A stretch of DNA of 64,000 bases from Nocardia asteroides (GCA_019930625.1 CP082844.1:2604001-2668000); one strand, 5' to 3'. Positions 8,883-16,696 are shown, counted from the stretch's first letter. Translations and numbers: made by a program. Notes: generated by a model from the sequence alone, not told the origin.

Positions 8883-8901
8883 ATAGGTTAGGCAACCCTA
8901 C
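8883..8901 (-). promoter_or_regulatory. Iron box over the nbtT promoter
   Basis: The bases ATAGGTTAGGCAACCCTAC match the 19-base IdeR/DmdR consensus at 15 positions. On the minus strand a TATATA -10 overlaps the inner edge of the box, so a bound regulator would block RNA polymerase. With the two boxes before nbtS this puts both salicylate genes under the same iron control. Confidence 0.8.
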
Positions 8902-8965
8902 TTCACGCCGTCTCGCGCGTGTCCGGATCTGCCGCTCGCGGCTACCGCGCACTAGACTTTTCGCT

Positions 8966-9844
8966 ATGACCAGGTGGGATACCTCGAACATTCCCGACCA
9001 GAGCGGCAAGAAGTTCATCGTGACCGGCGCCAACAGTGGCTTGGGGGCCGAGACGGTGCGCGCGCTGGCCGCGGCGGGGGGCGAGGTGGTGCTCGCTTGC
9101 CGGAACGTGGCCAAGGGGGAGCGCGTGGCCGCCGATCTCGGAGACCGGGCTGTCGTGCGCGAACTGGATCTGGCCGATCTCGCGTCGGTCCGGGCGTTCG
9201 CCGAGAGTGTCGACGGGGCCGACGTGCTGATCAACAACGCGGGCGTGATGGCTCTGCCCGAGGGCCGCACCGCCGACGGATTCGAAAAGCAGATCGGCAC
9301 AAATCATCTCGGTCACTTCGCGCTCACCGGCCTGCTGCTGGACAAGATTTCCGAACGGTTCGTCACCGTCTCCAGCGCCGCGCACCAGATGGGCCGGATC
9401 GATCTCGACGATCTCAACTGGGAGCGGCGCAAGTACCAGCGGTGGGCTGCCTACGGGCAGGCCAAGCTGGCCAACCTGATGTTCGCGCGCGAGCTGCAGC
9501 GCAGGTTGACCGCTGCGGGCTCCTCGAAGCTCTCGGTCGCCGCGCACCCCGGCTACGCGGCCACCGAATTGCAGTCGCACACCGAGTCGATCCAGGATCG
9601 GCTGATGTGGCTCGGCAACCGGCTGTTCGCGCAGGGCGCTGCGATGGGCGCGCTGCCGACGCTGTACGCCGCGACCACCGACGTCCGGCCCGGCGGTTAC
9701 TACGGGCCGACCGGGCTCGGCGGCACGCGCGGTTTCCCCGGGCCGTCCGGCTCGTCGAAGGCGTCCAAGGACGAGAAGGTCGCCGCCGCACTCTGGGAGC
9801 TGTCGGAGAAGCTGACCGGCGTCACCTACGACTTCACGAAATAG
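8966..9844 (+). CDS. SDR-family oxidoreductase
   Basis: Short-chain dehydrogenase of 292 residues resembling the retinol/protochlorophyllide dehydrogenase branch. The cofactor site TGANSGLG is at 20-27, NNAG near 90, the catalytic Ser near 136, and YGQAK gives Tyr163 and Lys167. The arginine in ACRN after the second strand suggests NADP(H). The substrate cannot be told from sequence. The start ATG at 8966 is supported by TAGACT ending 7 bases upstream, a leaderless arrangement, and by the conserved N-terminus; an upstream in-frame extension would overlap the iron box. SDR genes are typical partners of ECF41 sigma factors, and one lies 4.3 kb downstream. Confidence 0.88.
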   Translation: MTRWDTSNIPDQSGKKFIVTGANSGLGAETVRALAAAGGEVVLACRNVAKGERVAADLGDRAVVRELDLADLASVRAFAESVDGADVLINNAGVMALPEGRTADGFEKQIGTNHLGHFALTGLLLDKISERFVTVSSAAHQMGRIDLDDLNWERRKYQRWAAYGQAKLANLMFARELQRRLTAAGSSKLSVAAHPGYAATELQSHTESIQDRLMWLGNRLFAQGAAMGALPTLYAATTDVRPGGYYGPTGLGGTRGFPGPSGSSKASKDEKVAAALWELSEKLTGVTYDFTK

Positions 9845-9884
9845 CCGCCGCTTCAGGCGCTGTGATCTACATCGCACCCGCCGT

Positions 9885-9911
9885 TGTCACACTCCGGCGC
9901 ACCGCGTCGTC
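9885..9911 (+). promoter_or_regulatory. ECF41-type sigma factor promoter
   Basis: TGTCACA at 9885-9891 is followed after exactly 16 bases by CGTC at 9908-9911. As I recall, this is the published target promoter of ECF41 sigma factors. It would start transcription near 9918, giving a short leader to the AhpD-like gene at 9951. Such genes are the classic ECF41 partners, and the only ECF41 gene in the window is at 13256. A near-match to a CRP site (TGTGA-N6-TCGCA, 9861-9876) lies just upstream. Confidence 0.7.
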
Positions 9912-9950
9912 CTCTTGACGAACCCAAAGCAACGACAAGGGACGGACATC

Positions 9951-10421
9951 ATGGAACAGCGCTTCGAACTCTTCACCAACCCGGTCGGCGGCAGCGTCGT
10001 CAAGCGGCTCACCATGGCCTCCAAGGTGATCAACGACTCGACCCTGCCCGCCGCCACCTATGAGTTGGTCAAGATTCGCGCCAGCCAGATCAACGGTTGC
10101 GGCTACTGCACCGACATGCACACCAAGGACGCCGCGCACGCGGGAGAGACTTCCGTGCGGCTCAACCTGATCGCCGCCTGGCACGAGGCCACCGTGTTCA
10201 CCGAGGCCGAGCGCGCCGCACTCGCGCTCACCGAAGAGGCCACCCGGATCGGCGACGGACGCGCGGTCAGCGACGCGGTATGGGCGGACGTGCGCAAGCA
10301 CTACGACGACGACCAGATCGCCGCCCTCATCGCCGCCATCGCGATGATCAACGCTTGGAACCGGATGAACGTCATCGCCCGGACTCCGGCCGGAGATTAC
10401 GTGCCCGGCCAGTGGGGCTGA
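9951..10421 (+). CDS. Carboxymuconolactone decarboxylase / AhpD-like protein
   Basis: A 156-residue member of the CMD/AhpD fold. The peroxidatic motif is intact: Glu near 38 and CGYC with Cys50 and Cys53 followed by His57 (CxxCxxxH), the pattern of alkylhydroperoxidases working in thiol redox. A small cytoplasmic oligomer that removes peroxides or relays electrons is expected; the physiological substrate is unknown. The start at 9951 is preferred over a frame opening at 9915, because AAGGGACGG lies about 10 bases upstream and the ECF41-type promoter would start the RNA at about 9918. Confidence 0.88.
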   Translation: MEQRFELFTNPVGGSVVKRLTMASKVINDSTLPAATYELVKIRASQINGCGYCTDMHTKDAAHAGETSVRLNLIAAWHEATVFTEAERAALALTEEATRIGDGRAVSDAVWADVRKHYDDDQIAALIAAIAMINAWNRMNVIARTPAGDYVPGQWG

Positions 10422-10444
10422 GATGTGGCACGCGGCACTGCTCG

Positions 10445-10473
10445 TTCACCGATCGGTTGCGGGCTGGTACTGT
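10445..10473 (+). promoter_or_regulatory. Promoter of the aroG leader transcript
   Basis: TTCACC at 10445-10450 and TACTGT at 10468-10473 are separated by 17 bases. The -10 ends seven bases before the GTG of the leader peptide at 10481, so the transcript should be leaderless with translation beginning at its first bases. Confidence 0.6.
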
Positions 10474-10480
10474 GCCTGAC

Positions 10481-10552
10481 GTGCAGCGCGTGTATTTCTG
10501 GTTTAGCAAGCCGGCCCTGGGTGGGCTGGTCTGCGGCAACCACATGCGCTGA
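10481..10552 (+). CDS. Aromatic-rich leader peptide of aroG (23 aa)
   Basis: A GTG-initiated frame of 23 codons begins MQRVYFWFSKPALGG and ends CGNHMR. It puts Tyr, Phe, Trp and Phe codons in succession at 10493-10504. This is what an attenuator reading all three aromatic aminoacyl-tRNAs would look like, and it sits 84 bases before a DAHP synthase gene, the first enzyme of the pathway making those amino acids. A promoter -10 element ends 7 bases upstream. The stretch after the aromatic run (KPALGG...CGNHMR) looks more like a designed peptide than filler and might have its own role. Function is inferred from composition and position. Confidence 0.7.
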   Translation: MQRVYFWFSKPALGGLVCGNHMR

Positions 10553-10564
10553 CGAACTTCCACC

Positions 10565-10621
10565 CCGAGCCGGACGTTGGACCGGCTCGGCGGAATTCTC
10601 GTCCGTGGGTCGGTCCCGAGA
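10565..10621 (+). promoter_or_regulatory. Attenuator-like hairpins between leader and aroG
   Basis: A perfect 9-bp stem CCGAGCCGG / CCGGCTCGG with an 8-base loop occupies 10565-10590, directly after the leader peptide stop. A second weaker stem (TCTCG / CGAGA, 10597-10621, with GGG/CCC inside) abuts the aroG ribosome site. AAGCCGG inside the leader coding region (10508-10514) can pair with the CCGGCT of the first stem, so alternative structures are possible. There is no T-run, so it may act on translation or as a T-less terminator. Confidence 0.55.
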
Positions 10622-10636
10622 AAAGGAACCCACGAC

Positions 10637-11728
10637 ATGACAACCGCAGCCGACGTCGACGCGCGGCATTCCGATCTGGACGATCAACGCACCCTGAACA
10701 TCAGTCCGCTACGTTCGCCGGCGGAGGTGCGTCGCGTGCACCCGATCACCGATGCCCTCGCCGACACCGTCCGTGCGGGCCGCAAAGCCACCGTCGACGT
10801 GCTGAACGGGTCTGACGATCGCCTGATGGTGATCGTCGGCCCGTGCTCGGTGCACGACCCCGCCGCCGCGCTGGACTACGCGCGCCGTCTCGCGGCGAAG
10901 GCCGCCGAACTCGACGACCGGCTGCATGTGGTGATGCGGGTCTACTTCGAGAAGCCGCGCACCAGCCTGGGCTGGAAGGGCCTGATCAACGACCCACATC
11001 TGGACGGCTCGTTCGACGTCAACACCGGTTTGGGATTCGGCCGCAAGCTGCTGGTGGACATCACCGCCCTCGGTCTTCCGGTGGCCTGTGAGTTCCTCGA
11101 CCCGATCACTCCGCAGTACATCGCAGACCTGGTGTCCTACGGCGCGATCGGCGCGCGCACCGCGGCCAGCCAGGTGCACCGCCAGCTCAGCAGCGCGCTG
11201 TCGATGCCTGTCGGGATCAAGAACGGCACCGACGGCGACGTCCAGGTGGCGGTGGACGGTGTGCGCGCCGCGGCGGCCAGTCATGTGTTCCCCGGCACGG
11301 ATCTCGACGGCCGCTCCGCGCTCATCCGCACCACGGGCAACCCCGACTGCCATGTGATCCTGCGCGGCGGCAGCAACGGCACGAACTACGACGCGGCCTC
11401 GGTCGCCGAGACGTGCCTGCGGCTGGAGAAGGCTTTGCTGCCTCGGCGCGTCGTCGTGGACGCCAGCCACGGCAACAGCAACAAGGACCACAACAAGCAG
11501 GTCGACGTGGTCGCCGAAATCGCCAGGCGATCGGCGGCGGGTGAGTCCGGCGTCGTCGGCGTCATGCTGGAGAGCTTCTTGGTGGCGGGTCGCCAGGACC
11601 TCACCCTGGGCCACGCCGACGAGCTCACCTACGGGCAGTCCATCACGGACGCTTGCCTGGACTGGGAAACCACTGCCGCCCAGCTGGACCGCTTGGCCGA
11701 CGCGGTGGGGCAGCGGCGCGAGCGCTGA
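10637..11728 (+). CDS. aroG: 3-deoxy-7-phosphoheptulonate synthase (class I, AroG type)
   Basis: Condenses phosphoenolpyruvate and erythrose 4-phosphate, the entry step of the shikimate pathway. The 363-residue protein is of the class I, E. coli-like type: VGPCSVHDP, MRVYFEKPRTSLGWKGLINDP, GARTAASQVHR, GIKNGTDG, ILRGG and VDASHGNSNKDH are all present. This differs from the class II enzyme that is the main DAHP synthase in mycobacteria, so a second enzyme elsewhere is likely. The ATG at 10637 follows GAGAAAAGGA by about 9 bases; an in-frame extension upstream would run into the regulatory hairpins. The leader peptide upstream implies feedback from charged aromatic tRNAs. Confidence 0.94.
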   Translation: MTTAADVDARHSDLDDQRTLNISPLRSPAEVRRVHPITDALADTVRAGRKATVDVLNGSDDRLMVIVGPCSVHDPAAALDYARRLAAKAAELDDRLHVVMRVYFEKPRTSLGWKGLINDPHLDGSFDVNTGLGFGRKLLVDITALGLPVACEFLDPITPQYIADLVSYGAIGARTAASQVHRQLSSALSMPVGIKNGTDGDVQVAVDGVRAAAASHVFPGTDLDGRSALIRTTGNPDCHVILRGGSNGTNYDAASVAETCLRLEKALLPRRVVVDASHGNSNKDHNKQVDVVAEIARRSAAGESGVVGVMLESFLVAGRQDLTLGHADELTYGQSITDACLDWETTAAQLDRLADAVGQRRER

Positions 11729-11800
11729 ATCCGTCCGGTGGGCCAGGCGCACCTTTCCGAGGGCCCGCCCTCCGCGGGCTGTGCACGGTCGGGCTCGTGG

Positions 11801-11835
11801 CCGGGCAGACGAAGCGGAATTCCTCGTCTGCCCGG
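11801..11835. terminator. Hairpin between aroG and methyltransferase gene
   Basis: The 12-bp arms CCGGGCAGACGA and TCGTCTGCCCGG are perfect, and GGAA/TTCC can extend the stem past a three-base bulge. It lies in the 250-base gap between two convergent genes, which otherwise holds no gene I can support. Confidence 0.65.
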
Positions 11836-11981
11836 ACACCAGCCACCACTGCTCGAGAACGTTCGGCGCGAAGACGCCGGTGAGCCATGCCAACCGAATC
11901 GAAGCGGTCTCTCCGCACTGTCGGCGGGGCGGTCGGCTCGCGCGGACCAGCAACAGGATGTCCGGCAGCGCGCGGGTTGGA

Positions 11982-12521
11982 TCAAGTGCAGATCAGGCCG
12001 GACAGATCGCCGGACGAGATGGTCCGGACGCTGAAGCCTGCTCCGGTCAAGTGTTCGGTGAGCCGGGCGAGCGGCGGTCGCGGGCCGGTCGGATTCGCGG
12101 TGTCGGGTGCGCCGTAGCCGTAGAACAGGTACAGCGCGCCGCCGGGCGCCAGCAGCCGCCGGATCAGGGTCAGCTCCGCGGTGGGACGTTTGGTCCAGAA
12201 CTGGTTGACGTTCACCGCCAGGACGCTGTCGAAATCACCTGAGCCGAGCCCGGTCTCGCGCAGTAGCAAGCCCTCGTCCAAATCCGTGAGATCGGCGTGC
12301 ACCAGCCGGACACGGCCCGACTCCAGTTGCGCGGCATACCGGACGCGGGCGCGACGGATCGCCGTGGCGGAGCGCTCCACCCCGACGATCGTCCCGTCGA
12401 CCGCCTGCTCGGCGAGGTAGGCGATCGAATCGCTGGAACCGGGACCGATCTCCAGAACGCGGTCGGCCTGCCGTACGGCCATGGTCCGTACGATCCAGGC
12501 GAATCGCGAATCGGCTGTCAT
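11982..12521 (-). CDS. Class I SAM-dependent methyltransferase
   Basis: A 179-residue Rossmann-fold methyltransferase. Motif I is VLEIGPGSSDS near 22-32, the acidic residue binding the ribose is in VGVERSATA, and DFDSVLAVN and LLAPGGALYLFYG are motifs II and III. The short length leaves no substrate-binding cap, so the methyl acceptor cannot be inferred. It starts 9 bases after the stop of the GNAT gene at 12531 and is probably in the same transcript. Confidence 0.82.
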   Translation of the reverse strand: MTADSRFAWIVRTMAVRQADRVLEIGPGSSDSIAYLAEQAVDGTIVGVERSATAIRRARVRYAAQLESGRVRLVHADLTDLDEGLLLRETGLGSGDFDSVLAVNVNQFWTKRPTAELTLIRRLLAPGGALYLFYGYGAPDTANPTGPRPPLARLTEHLTGAGFSVRTISSGDLSGLICT

Positions 12522-12530
12522 CCGCGCCGC

Positions 12531-13154
12531 CTACGACGTGGCATCCGAGCTGACGGACGCCTGGGTGATCGGCGGCCGGTCACCGACGATCTCGGCGGGC
12601 CAGTCGTTCGCCGGGCCGGGTGGGTCGGTGCGCAGCCGGGCGGCGAGCCAATGGTCGCGGCGCCGTCCGCGCTGGATGCTGCCCAGCCTGGACATGCCCT
12701 CGTACCGGAATCCGGCGCGCCGCGCGACCGCGGCCGACGCGTAGTTGCCCACGAACGCGCGCCAGGCGATCCGCTCCAGGGCCAGGCCGTCGGCGCGGAA
12801 TCCGAACTCGCACACCAGCTCGATCGCCTGGGTCATCAGGCCGCGCGACCGCTGCGCCGGAGCGAGCCAGAAACCGATCTCGGCCGCGCTCTGGTCGATT
12901 TCGCCGAGACCGATCATGCCGACGACCGGTCCGTCGGCGCTCAGTCGCACCGCCCACGTCGGGCTGCGCGCCGCCCAACCCGGGACGACCATCTCCTGGA
13001 CGAAGGTCACGGCGCTGTCGCGGACGTACGGCACGGGGATGGTCACCCACTCCGCGATGGCCGGATCCTGGCAGCACTCGGTGATGGTGTCGATATCGTC
13101 CGTCGTCGGGGCCGACAGCCAGATCGTTCCGTTCGACAGCACATGGTGATCCAT
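12531..13154 (-). CDS. GNAT-family N-acetyltransferase (RimJ/RimL-like)
   Basis: About 207 residues with the layout of ribosomal-protein N-terminal acetyltransferases: GMIGLGEIDQSAAEIGFWLAP, the acetyl-CoA pyrophosphate loop AQRSRGLMTQA, and the C-terminal NYASAAVARRAGFRYEG. The true acceptor is not predictable, since many such enzymes acetylate small molecules or antibiotics. The start is uncertain: MDHHVL at 13154 matches the usual family N-terminus but lacks a clear ribosome site, while an in-frame ATG at 13190 has a weak GGGGA. It is transcribed divergently from sigJ and followed closely by the methyltransferase. Confidence 0.8.
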   Translation of the reverse strand: MDHHVLSNGTIWLSAPTTDDIDTITECCQDPAIAEWVTIPVPYVRDSAVTFVQEMVVPGWAARSPTWAVRLSADGPVVGMIGLGEIDQSAAEIGFWLAPAQRSRGLMTQAIELVCEFGFRADGLALERIAWRAFVGNYASAAVARRAGFRYEGMSRLGSIQRGRRRDHWLAARLRTDPPGPANDWPAEIVGDRPPITQASVSSDATS

Positions 13155-13255
13155 CGGGTCATGCTGCCACGGAAAGGTCCGGCGAATCATCCGGTTTCCC
13201 CGGCCGCCGATGCCGCAGGGGGCGGTTCGGGAAGCGAACCGTAGACTTCTCCTCG

Positions 13256-14164
13256 ATGGTTGCCGCGCTGCTTTCCGACCTGTTCGAGTCTCATCGGGCG
13301 CATCTGCTCTCGGTCGCCTATCGGCTGACGGGCAGCGTCGGCGATGCCGAGGACGCGGTCCAGGAGAGCTGGTTGCGTTTGGCCGGTGCGCACCAGTCCG
13401 AGATCGACGACCTGCGGGCTTGGCTGACCACCGTGGTGAGCCGCATCTGTCTGGACCGGCTGCGTAGTGCGGCGGCGCGGCGGGAAAGGTACGTGGGCCA
13501 GTGGCTGCCGGAACCCGTGGTCACCGCGCGCACGCCGTCGAGCGCGCCCGACCCGCTGGAAGCCGTGGTGCGCAAGCAGGAGTTCCGGTTCGCGGCGCTG
13601 ATCGTGCTGGACACCCTGACGCCGCCGCAGCGCGTGGCCTTCGTGCTGCACGACGGGTTGTCGGTGCCGTTCGACGAGATCGCCGACATCCTCGGGATCT
13701 CGGCCGACGCCGCGCGGCAGCTGGCGGTGCGTGCCCGCAAGGCGGTGACGCAGACGCCGCGGCCGGTGCCCGATGCCGAGCACGAGGTGGCCGTGCAGCG
13801 TTTTCTGACCGCGCTGAGCTCCGGTGACGTGACCGCCGTCGCCGCGGCGCTGCATCCGGACGCGGTCATGATCGGCGATGCCAACGGCACCACCGCCACC
13901 GCGATCAACGTTCTGCACGGTGCGGATCGCATCGCCCGCTTCTACCTGGGCCTGGTGCGCAAGTACGGGCTGGAGAAGGCGCCGGTCTACGAATTCGTGT
14001 CGGTCAACGGACAGTTGGGTCTACAGGTCGCGGCGCGTCCGGCAGCGGAGGGCCGGGCCGGTTATCCCGCGCGGGTCGTCGGCTTCACCGTGCGTGACGG
14101 TCTGGTCTGGGGTACCTACGATCTGGCGAACCCGGCCAAGCTGGGCGGCGTCCGGCTGGACTGA
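13256..14164 (+). CDS. sigJ: ECF41-type RNA polymerase sigma factor (SigJ-like)
   Basis: A 302-residue sigma factor. Region 2 (about 5-75) contains the motif AYRLTGSVGDAEDAVQESWLRL, and region 4 (about 110-165) contains TPPQRVAFVLHDGLSVPFDEIADILGISADAARQ. A fused SnoaL-like domain fills residues 170-302. Linker WLPEPV and the near-C-terminal NPAKL (292-296), a variant of NPDKL, are ECF41 marks; the C-terminal domain tunes activity in place of a separate anti-sigma factor, and none is seen nearby. TAGACT ends 8 bases before the ATG, a leaderless start. The AhpD-like gene at 9951 carries the expected ECF41 promoter. Confidence 0.92.
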   Translation: MVAALLSDLFESHRAHLLSVAYRLTGSVGDAEDAVQESWLRLAGAHQSEIDDLRAWLTTVVSRICLDRLRSAAARRERYVGQWLPEPVVTARTPSSAPDPLEAVVRKQEFRFAALIVLDTLTPPQRVAFVLHDGLSVPFDEIADILGISADAARQLAVRARKAVTQTPRPVPDAEHEVAVQRFLTALSSGDVTAVAAALHPDAVMIGDANGTTATAINVLHGADRIARFYLGLVRKYGLEKAPVYEFVSVNGQLGLQVAARPAAEGRAGYPARVVGFTVRDGLVWGTYDLANPAKLGGVRLD

Positions 14165-14230
14165 GGCCGGATACATAGCTGTCCGCTATCGCGAGGCTGC
14201 CGATTTCCCAGGCTGGGCTAGTCTCCGGTT

Positions 14231-15397
14231 ATGCTCCCGCGACACCAGACCGTTGCCCGTCTGCGCCCCTTCGCCTCCACGATCTTCGCCGAGATGACCG
14301 AACTCGCGGTCCGGTACGACGCGGTCAACCTGGGGCAGGGGTTTCCCGACACCGACGGTCCCGTGAGCATGCTCGAAGTGGCGCGCCGCGCGATCGCCGA
14401 CGGTCTCAACCAGTACCCGCCGGGGCGCGGGATGCCGGTGTTGCGGCAGGCGGTCGCCGCCGACCGGGCCCGGCGCTACGGGACCGACTACGACCCGGAA
14501 TCGCAGGTGCTGGTGACGGTGGGCGCGACCGAGGCGATCAGCGCCGCGGTGCTCGGTCTGGTGGAGCCCGGCCAGGAGGTCGTGCTGATCGAGCCGTACT
14601 ACGACTCGTACGCCGCGGCCGTGGCTCTGGCCGGCGCCCGGCGGCGCACTGCCCGGCTGGTGGCCGAGGGGGATCGGTTCGTCCTCGACCTGGACAGCGT
14701 GCGCGCCGCGATCACCCCGCAGACCCGGATGCTCATCGTCAACTCGCCGCACAATCCGACCGGCACGGTGCTGGACCGCTCGGATCTGCGGGCGATCGCC
14801 GAAATCGCCTGCGAACACGACATCCTGGTGCTCACCGACGAGGTCTACGAGCACCTGGTGTACGACGGCGCGGAGCATGTCAGCCTGGCGACCTTGCCCG
14901 GAATGGCCGAGCGGACGATCGTGGTGTCCAGCGCCGCGAAGACTTTCAGCGTCACCGGATGGAAGACGGGGTGGGCGTGCGGGCCCGCCGGCCTGATCGA
15001 CGGCGTGCTGGCGGCCAAGCAGTTCTTGACGTTCGTCGCGGGTGGACCGTTCCAGCCTGCGGTCGCGCACGCGATCAATCACGAGCTGGGCTGGGTCGCG
15101 CAGTTGCGGGACGCGTTGTCGGACAAACGCCTTCGTCTCTCGGCGGCGCTGGCCGACACCGGGCTGCGGGTGTATCCGAGTGCGGGCGGCTACTTCGTCG
15201 TCGCCGATATCACCCCGCTCGGCGCCGCCGACGGTCTGGGGTTCTGCCGCGAACTGCCGAAGCGTCTCGGTGTGGCCGCGGTGTCGGTCAGCGTGTTCGC
15301 CGACGACACCGCCGCGTGGAACCACCTGGTGCGGTTCACATTCTGCAAGCGTGACGAGACCCTGGACGAGGGAGTGCGCCGACTGCGCCGGGACTGA
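14231..15397 (+). CDS. dapC: N-succinyldiaminopimelate aminotransferase
   Basis: PLP-dependent fold-type I aminotransferase of 388 residues, closely resembling M. tuberculosis Rv0858c (DapC): VNLGQGFPDTDGP, NQYPPGRGMPVLRQA, VTVGATEAISAAVLGL, NSPHNPTGTV, LTDEVYEHLVYDG, the Schiff-base lysine in SSAAKTFSVTGWKTGW, and RFTFCKRDETLDE at the end. It would form N-succinyl-LL-2,6-diaminopimelate for lysine and peptidoglycan. Enzymes of this group can also use kynurenine or glutamine, so specificity rests on synteny. TAGTCT ends 6 bases before the ATG, suggesting a leaderless message. Confidence 0.88.
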   Translation: MLPRHQTVARLRPFASTIFAEMTELAVRYDAVNLGQGFPDTDGPVSMLEVARRAIADGLNQYPPGRGMPVLRQAVAADRARRYGTDYDPESQVLVTVGATEAISAAVLGLVEPGQEVVLIEPYYDSYAAAVALAGARRRTARLVAEGDRFVLDLDSVRAAITPQTRMLIVNSPHNPTGTVLDRSDLRAIAEIACEHDILVLTDEVYEHLVYDGAEHVSLATLPGMAERTIVVSSAAKTFSVTGWKTGWACGPAGLIDGVLAAKQFLTFVAGGPFQPAVAHAINHELGWVAQLRDALSDKRLRLSAALADTGLRVYPSAGGYFVVADITPLGAADGLGFCRELPKRLGVAAVSVSVFADDTAAWNHLVRFTFCKRDETLDEGVRRLRRD

Positions 15398-15405
15398 TCA
15401 CGGAA

Positions 15406-15441
15406 ACCTTGCCGTGGATTGTCAGGTTTCGCTGGCAAGGT
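15406..15441 (+). repeat. Inverted repeat before a dihydrofolate-reductase-family gene
   Basis: The 8-bp arms ACCTTGCC and GGCAAGGT, 20 bases apart, end 7 bases before the next start codon. It could be the dapC terminator, or a structure or operator affecting the following gene. I cannot decide from sequence. Confidence 0.4.
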
Positions 15442-15448
15442 GCTCGGC

Positions 15449-16018
15449 ATGGCAACCCAGTACTACACGGCAACCAGTCTCGACGGATATCTGGCCGACT
15501 CGGAGAACTCGCTGACCTGGCTGTTCGAGGTGGACGGCGCGGACGAGGCACAGACGAGCATCGCGGGCTTCCTCGCGCAGGTCGGCGCTATGTGCATGGG
15601 CGCGACCACCTACGAGTGGATAAGGACCAACGAACCACCGGAGACTTGGCGCGAGTACTACGGCGACCTCCCGTGCTGGGTGTTCACCCATCGGGTTCTT
15701 CCGGCGATACCCGGTGCGAACCTGCGGTTCGTCTCCGGAACGGTCGAGTCGGTACACCGGGAGATGGCCGAGGCGGCCGGTGAGCGCAACATCTGGATCA
15801 TGGGTGGCGGTGACCTGGTCGGGCAGTTCGCCGACGCGGGACTGCTCGACGACGTCGTGGTCAGCGTGGCTCCGGTGACGCTGGGCGCGGGTGCGCCGTT
15901 GCTGCCGCGGCGCATTCTGTCCGACCGGTTGCGACTCGTCGGCGTGGAGCAGGCCGGTCAATTCGCCGAACTGCACTACCGCCTGACCGAACCATCCGAA
16001 CCGTCCGAACCGCGCTGA
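15449..16018 (+). CDS. Dihydrofolate reductase family protein (RibD C-terminal-like)
   Basis: A 189-residue protein with the RibD_C/DHFR-like fold: YYTATSLDGYLAD at the start, MGATTYEWI, CWVFTHR, and the NADPH-binding IWIMGGGDLVGQFADAGLLDDVVVSVAPVTLGAGAPLLP. These are usually unassigned NADPH-dependent reductases rather than true folate enzymes. The C-terminus carries a short repeat, EPSEPSEP, produced by tandem repeats in the DNA. The ATG at 15449 begins the conserved fold; a hairpin (15406-15441) lies just before it. Confidence 0.82.
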   Translation: MATQYYTATSLDGYLADSENSLTWLFEVDGADEAQTSIAGFLAQVGAMCMGATTYEWIRTNEPPETWREYYGDLPCWVFTHRVLPAIPGANLRFVSGTVESVHREMAEAAGERNIWIMGGGDLVGQFADAGLLDDVVVSVAPVTLGAGAPLLPRRILSDRLRLVGVEQAGQFAELHYRLTEPSEPSEPR

Positions 16019-16051
16019 GCCGAGCGCTTGCCGCACCGCCCTCGCGTCGGC

Positions 16052-16696
16052 TCAGGCCGGTGCGGGGCGGGTGCGGTCGGTGGCGAGGAGGGCGGCGATC
16101 GCGCCGAGCATCGTGCCGGTGACGTATCGCTGGGTGCGCAGCCAGAGCGGTCGGTCGGTGAGGAACGTCGCCAGACCGCCCGCAGCGAGGACGATCAAAC
16201 CGTTCACGGTGAGCGCCACCGCGATCTGCACCACACCCAAGCACAGACTCTGCAACCACACTGTGCCGTGCCCCGGCGTGACGAACTGCGGGATCAGCGC
16301 CATGTACATGATCGCGATCTTCGGATTCAGCAGATTGGTGACCAGCCCCATCGTGAACAGCCGTCGCGCGGGGTCCGCGGACAGCGCCGAAGGAGTGAAC
16401 ACCGAGACGCCCCCAGGCCGCACCGCTTGCCAGGCCAGCCACCCCAGATAGGCGGCCCCCGCCAGCTTCACCGCCAGATACAGCCCCGGGACCACCGCGA
16501 ACACCGCGGTGATCCCCGCTGTCGCCGCCGCCAGATACACCCCGAACCCCGCCGCCACCCCGGCCAACGACACCAACCCGGCCCGCCGCCCCTGCGACAC
16601 CGTCCGCGACACCAGATACATCATGTTCGGCCCCGGCGTGAGCACCATCCCCAACGCCGCCACCGCGACTCCCGCCACCGCCGCCATCTCGATCAT
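16052..16696 (-). CDS. LysE/RhtB-family exporter
   Basis: A membrane protein of 214 residues with about six hydrophobic segments. It has the family's conserved entry LTPGPNMMYLVSRTVSQGRRAGLVSLAGVAAGF and NLLNPKIAIMYMALIPQFV in the middle. The family exports amino acids or small derivatives; the substrate here is not known. The ATG at 16696 follows a GGGGG-type ribosome site, and a longer frame upstream is arginine- and proline-rich and looks non-coding. A second LysE-type gene lies at 19362. Confidence 0.85.
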   Translation of the reverse strand: MIEMAAVAGVAVAALGMVLTPGPNMMYLVSRTVSQGRRAGLVSLAGVAAGFGVYLAAATAGITAVFAVVPGLYLAVKLAGAAYLGWLAWQAVRPGGVSVFTPSALSADPARRLFTMGLVTNLLNPKIAIMYMALIPQFVTPGHGTVWLQSLCLGVVQIAVALTVNGLIVLAAGGLATFLTDRPLWLRTQRYVTGTMLGAIAALLATDRTRPAPA

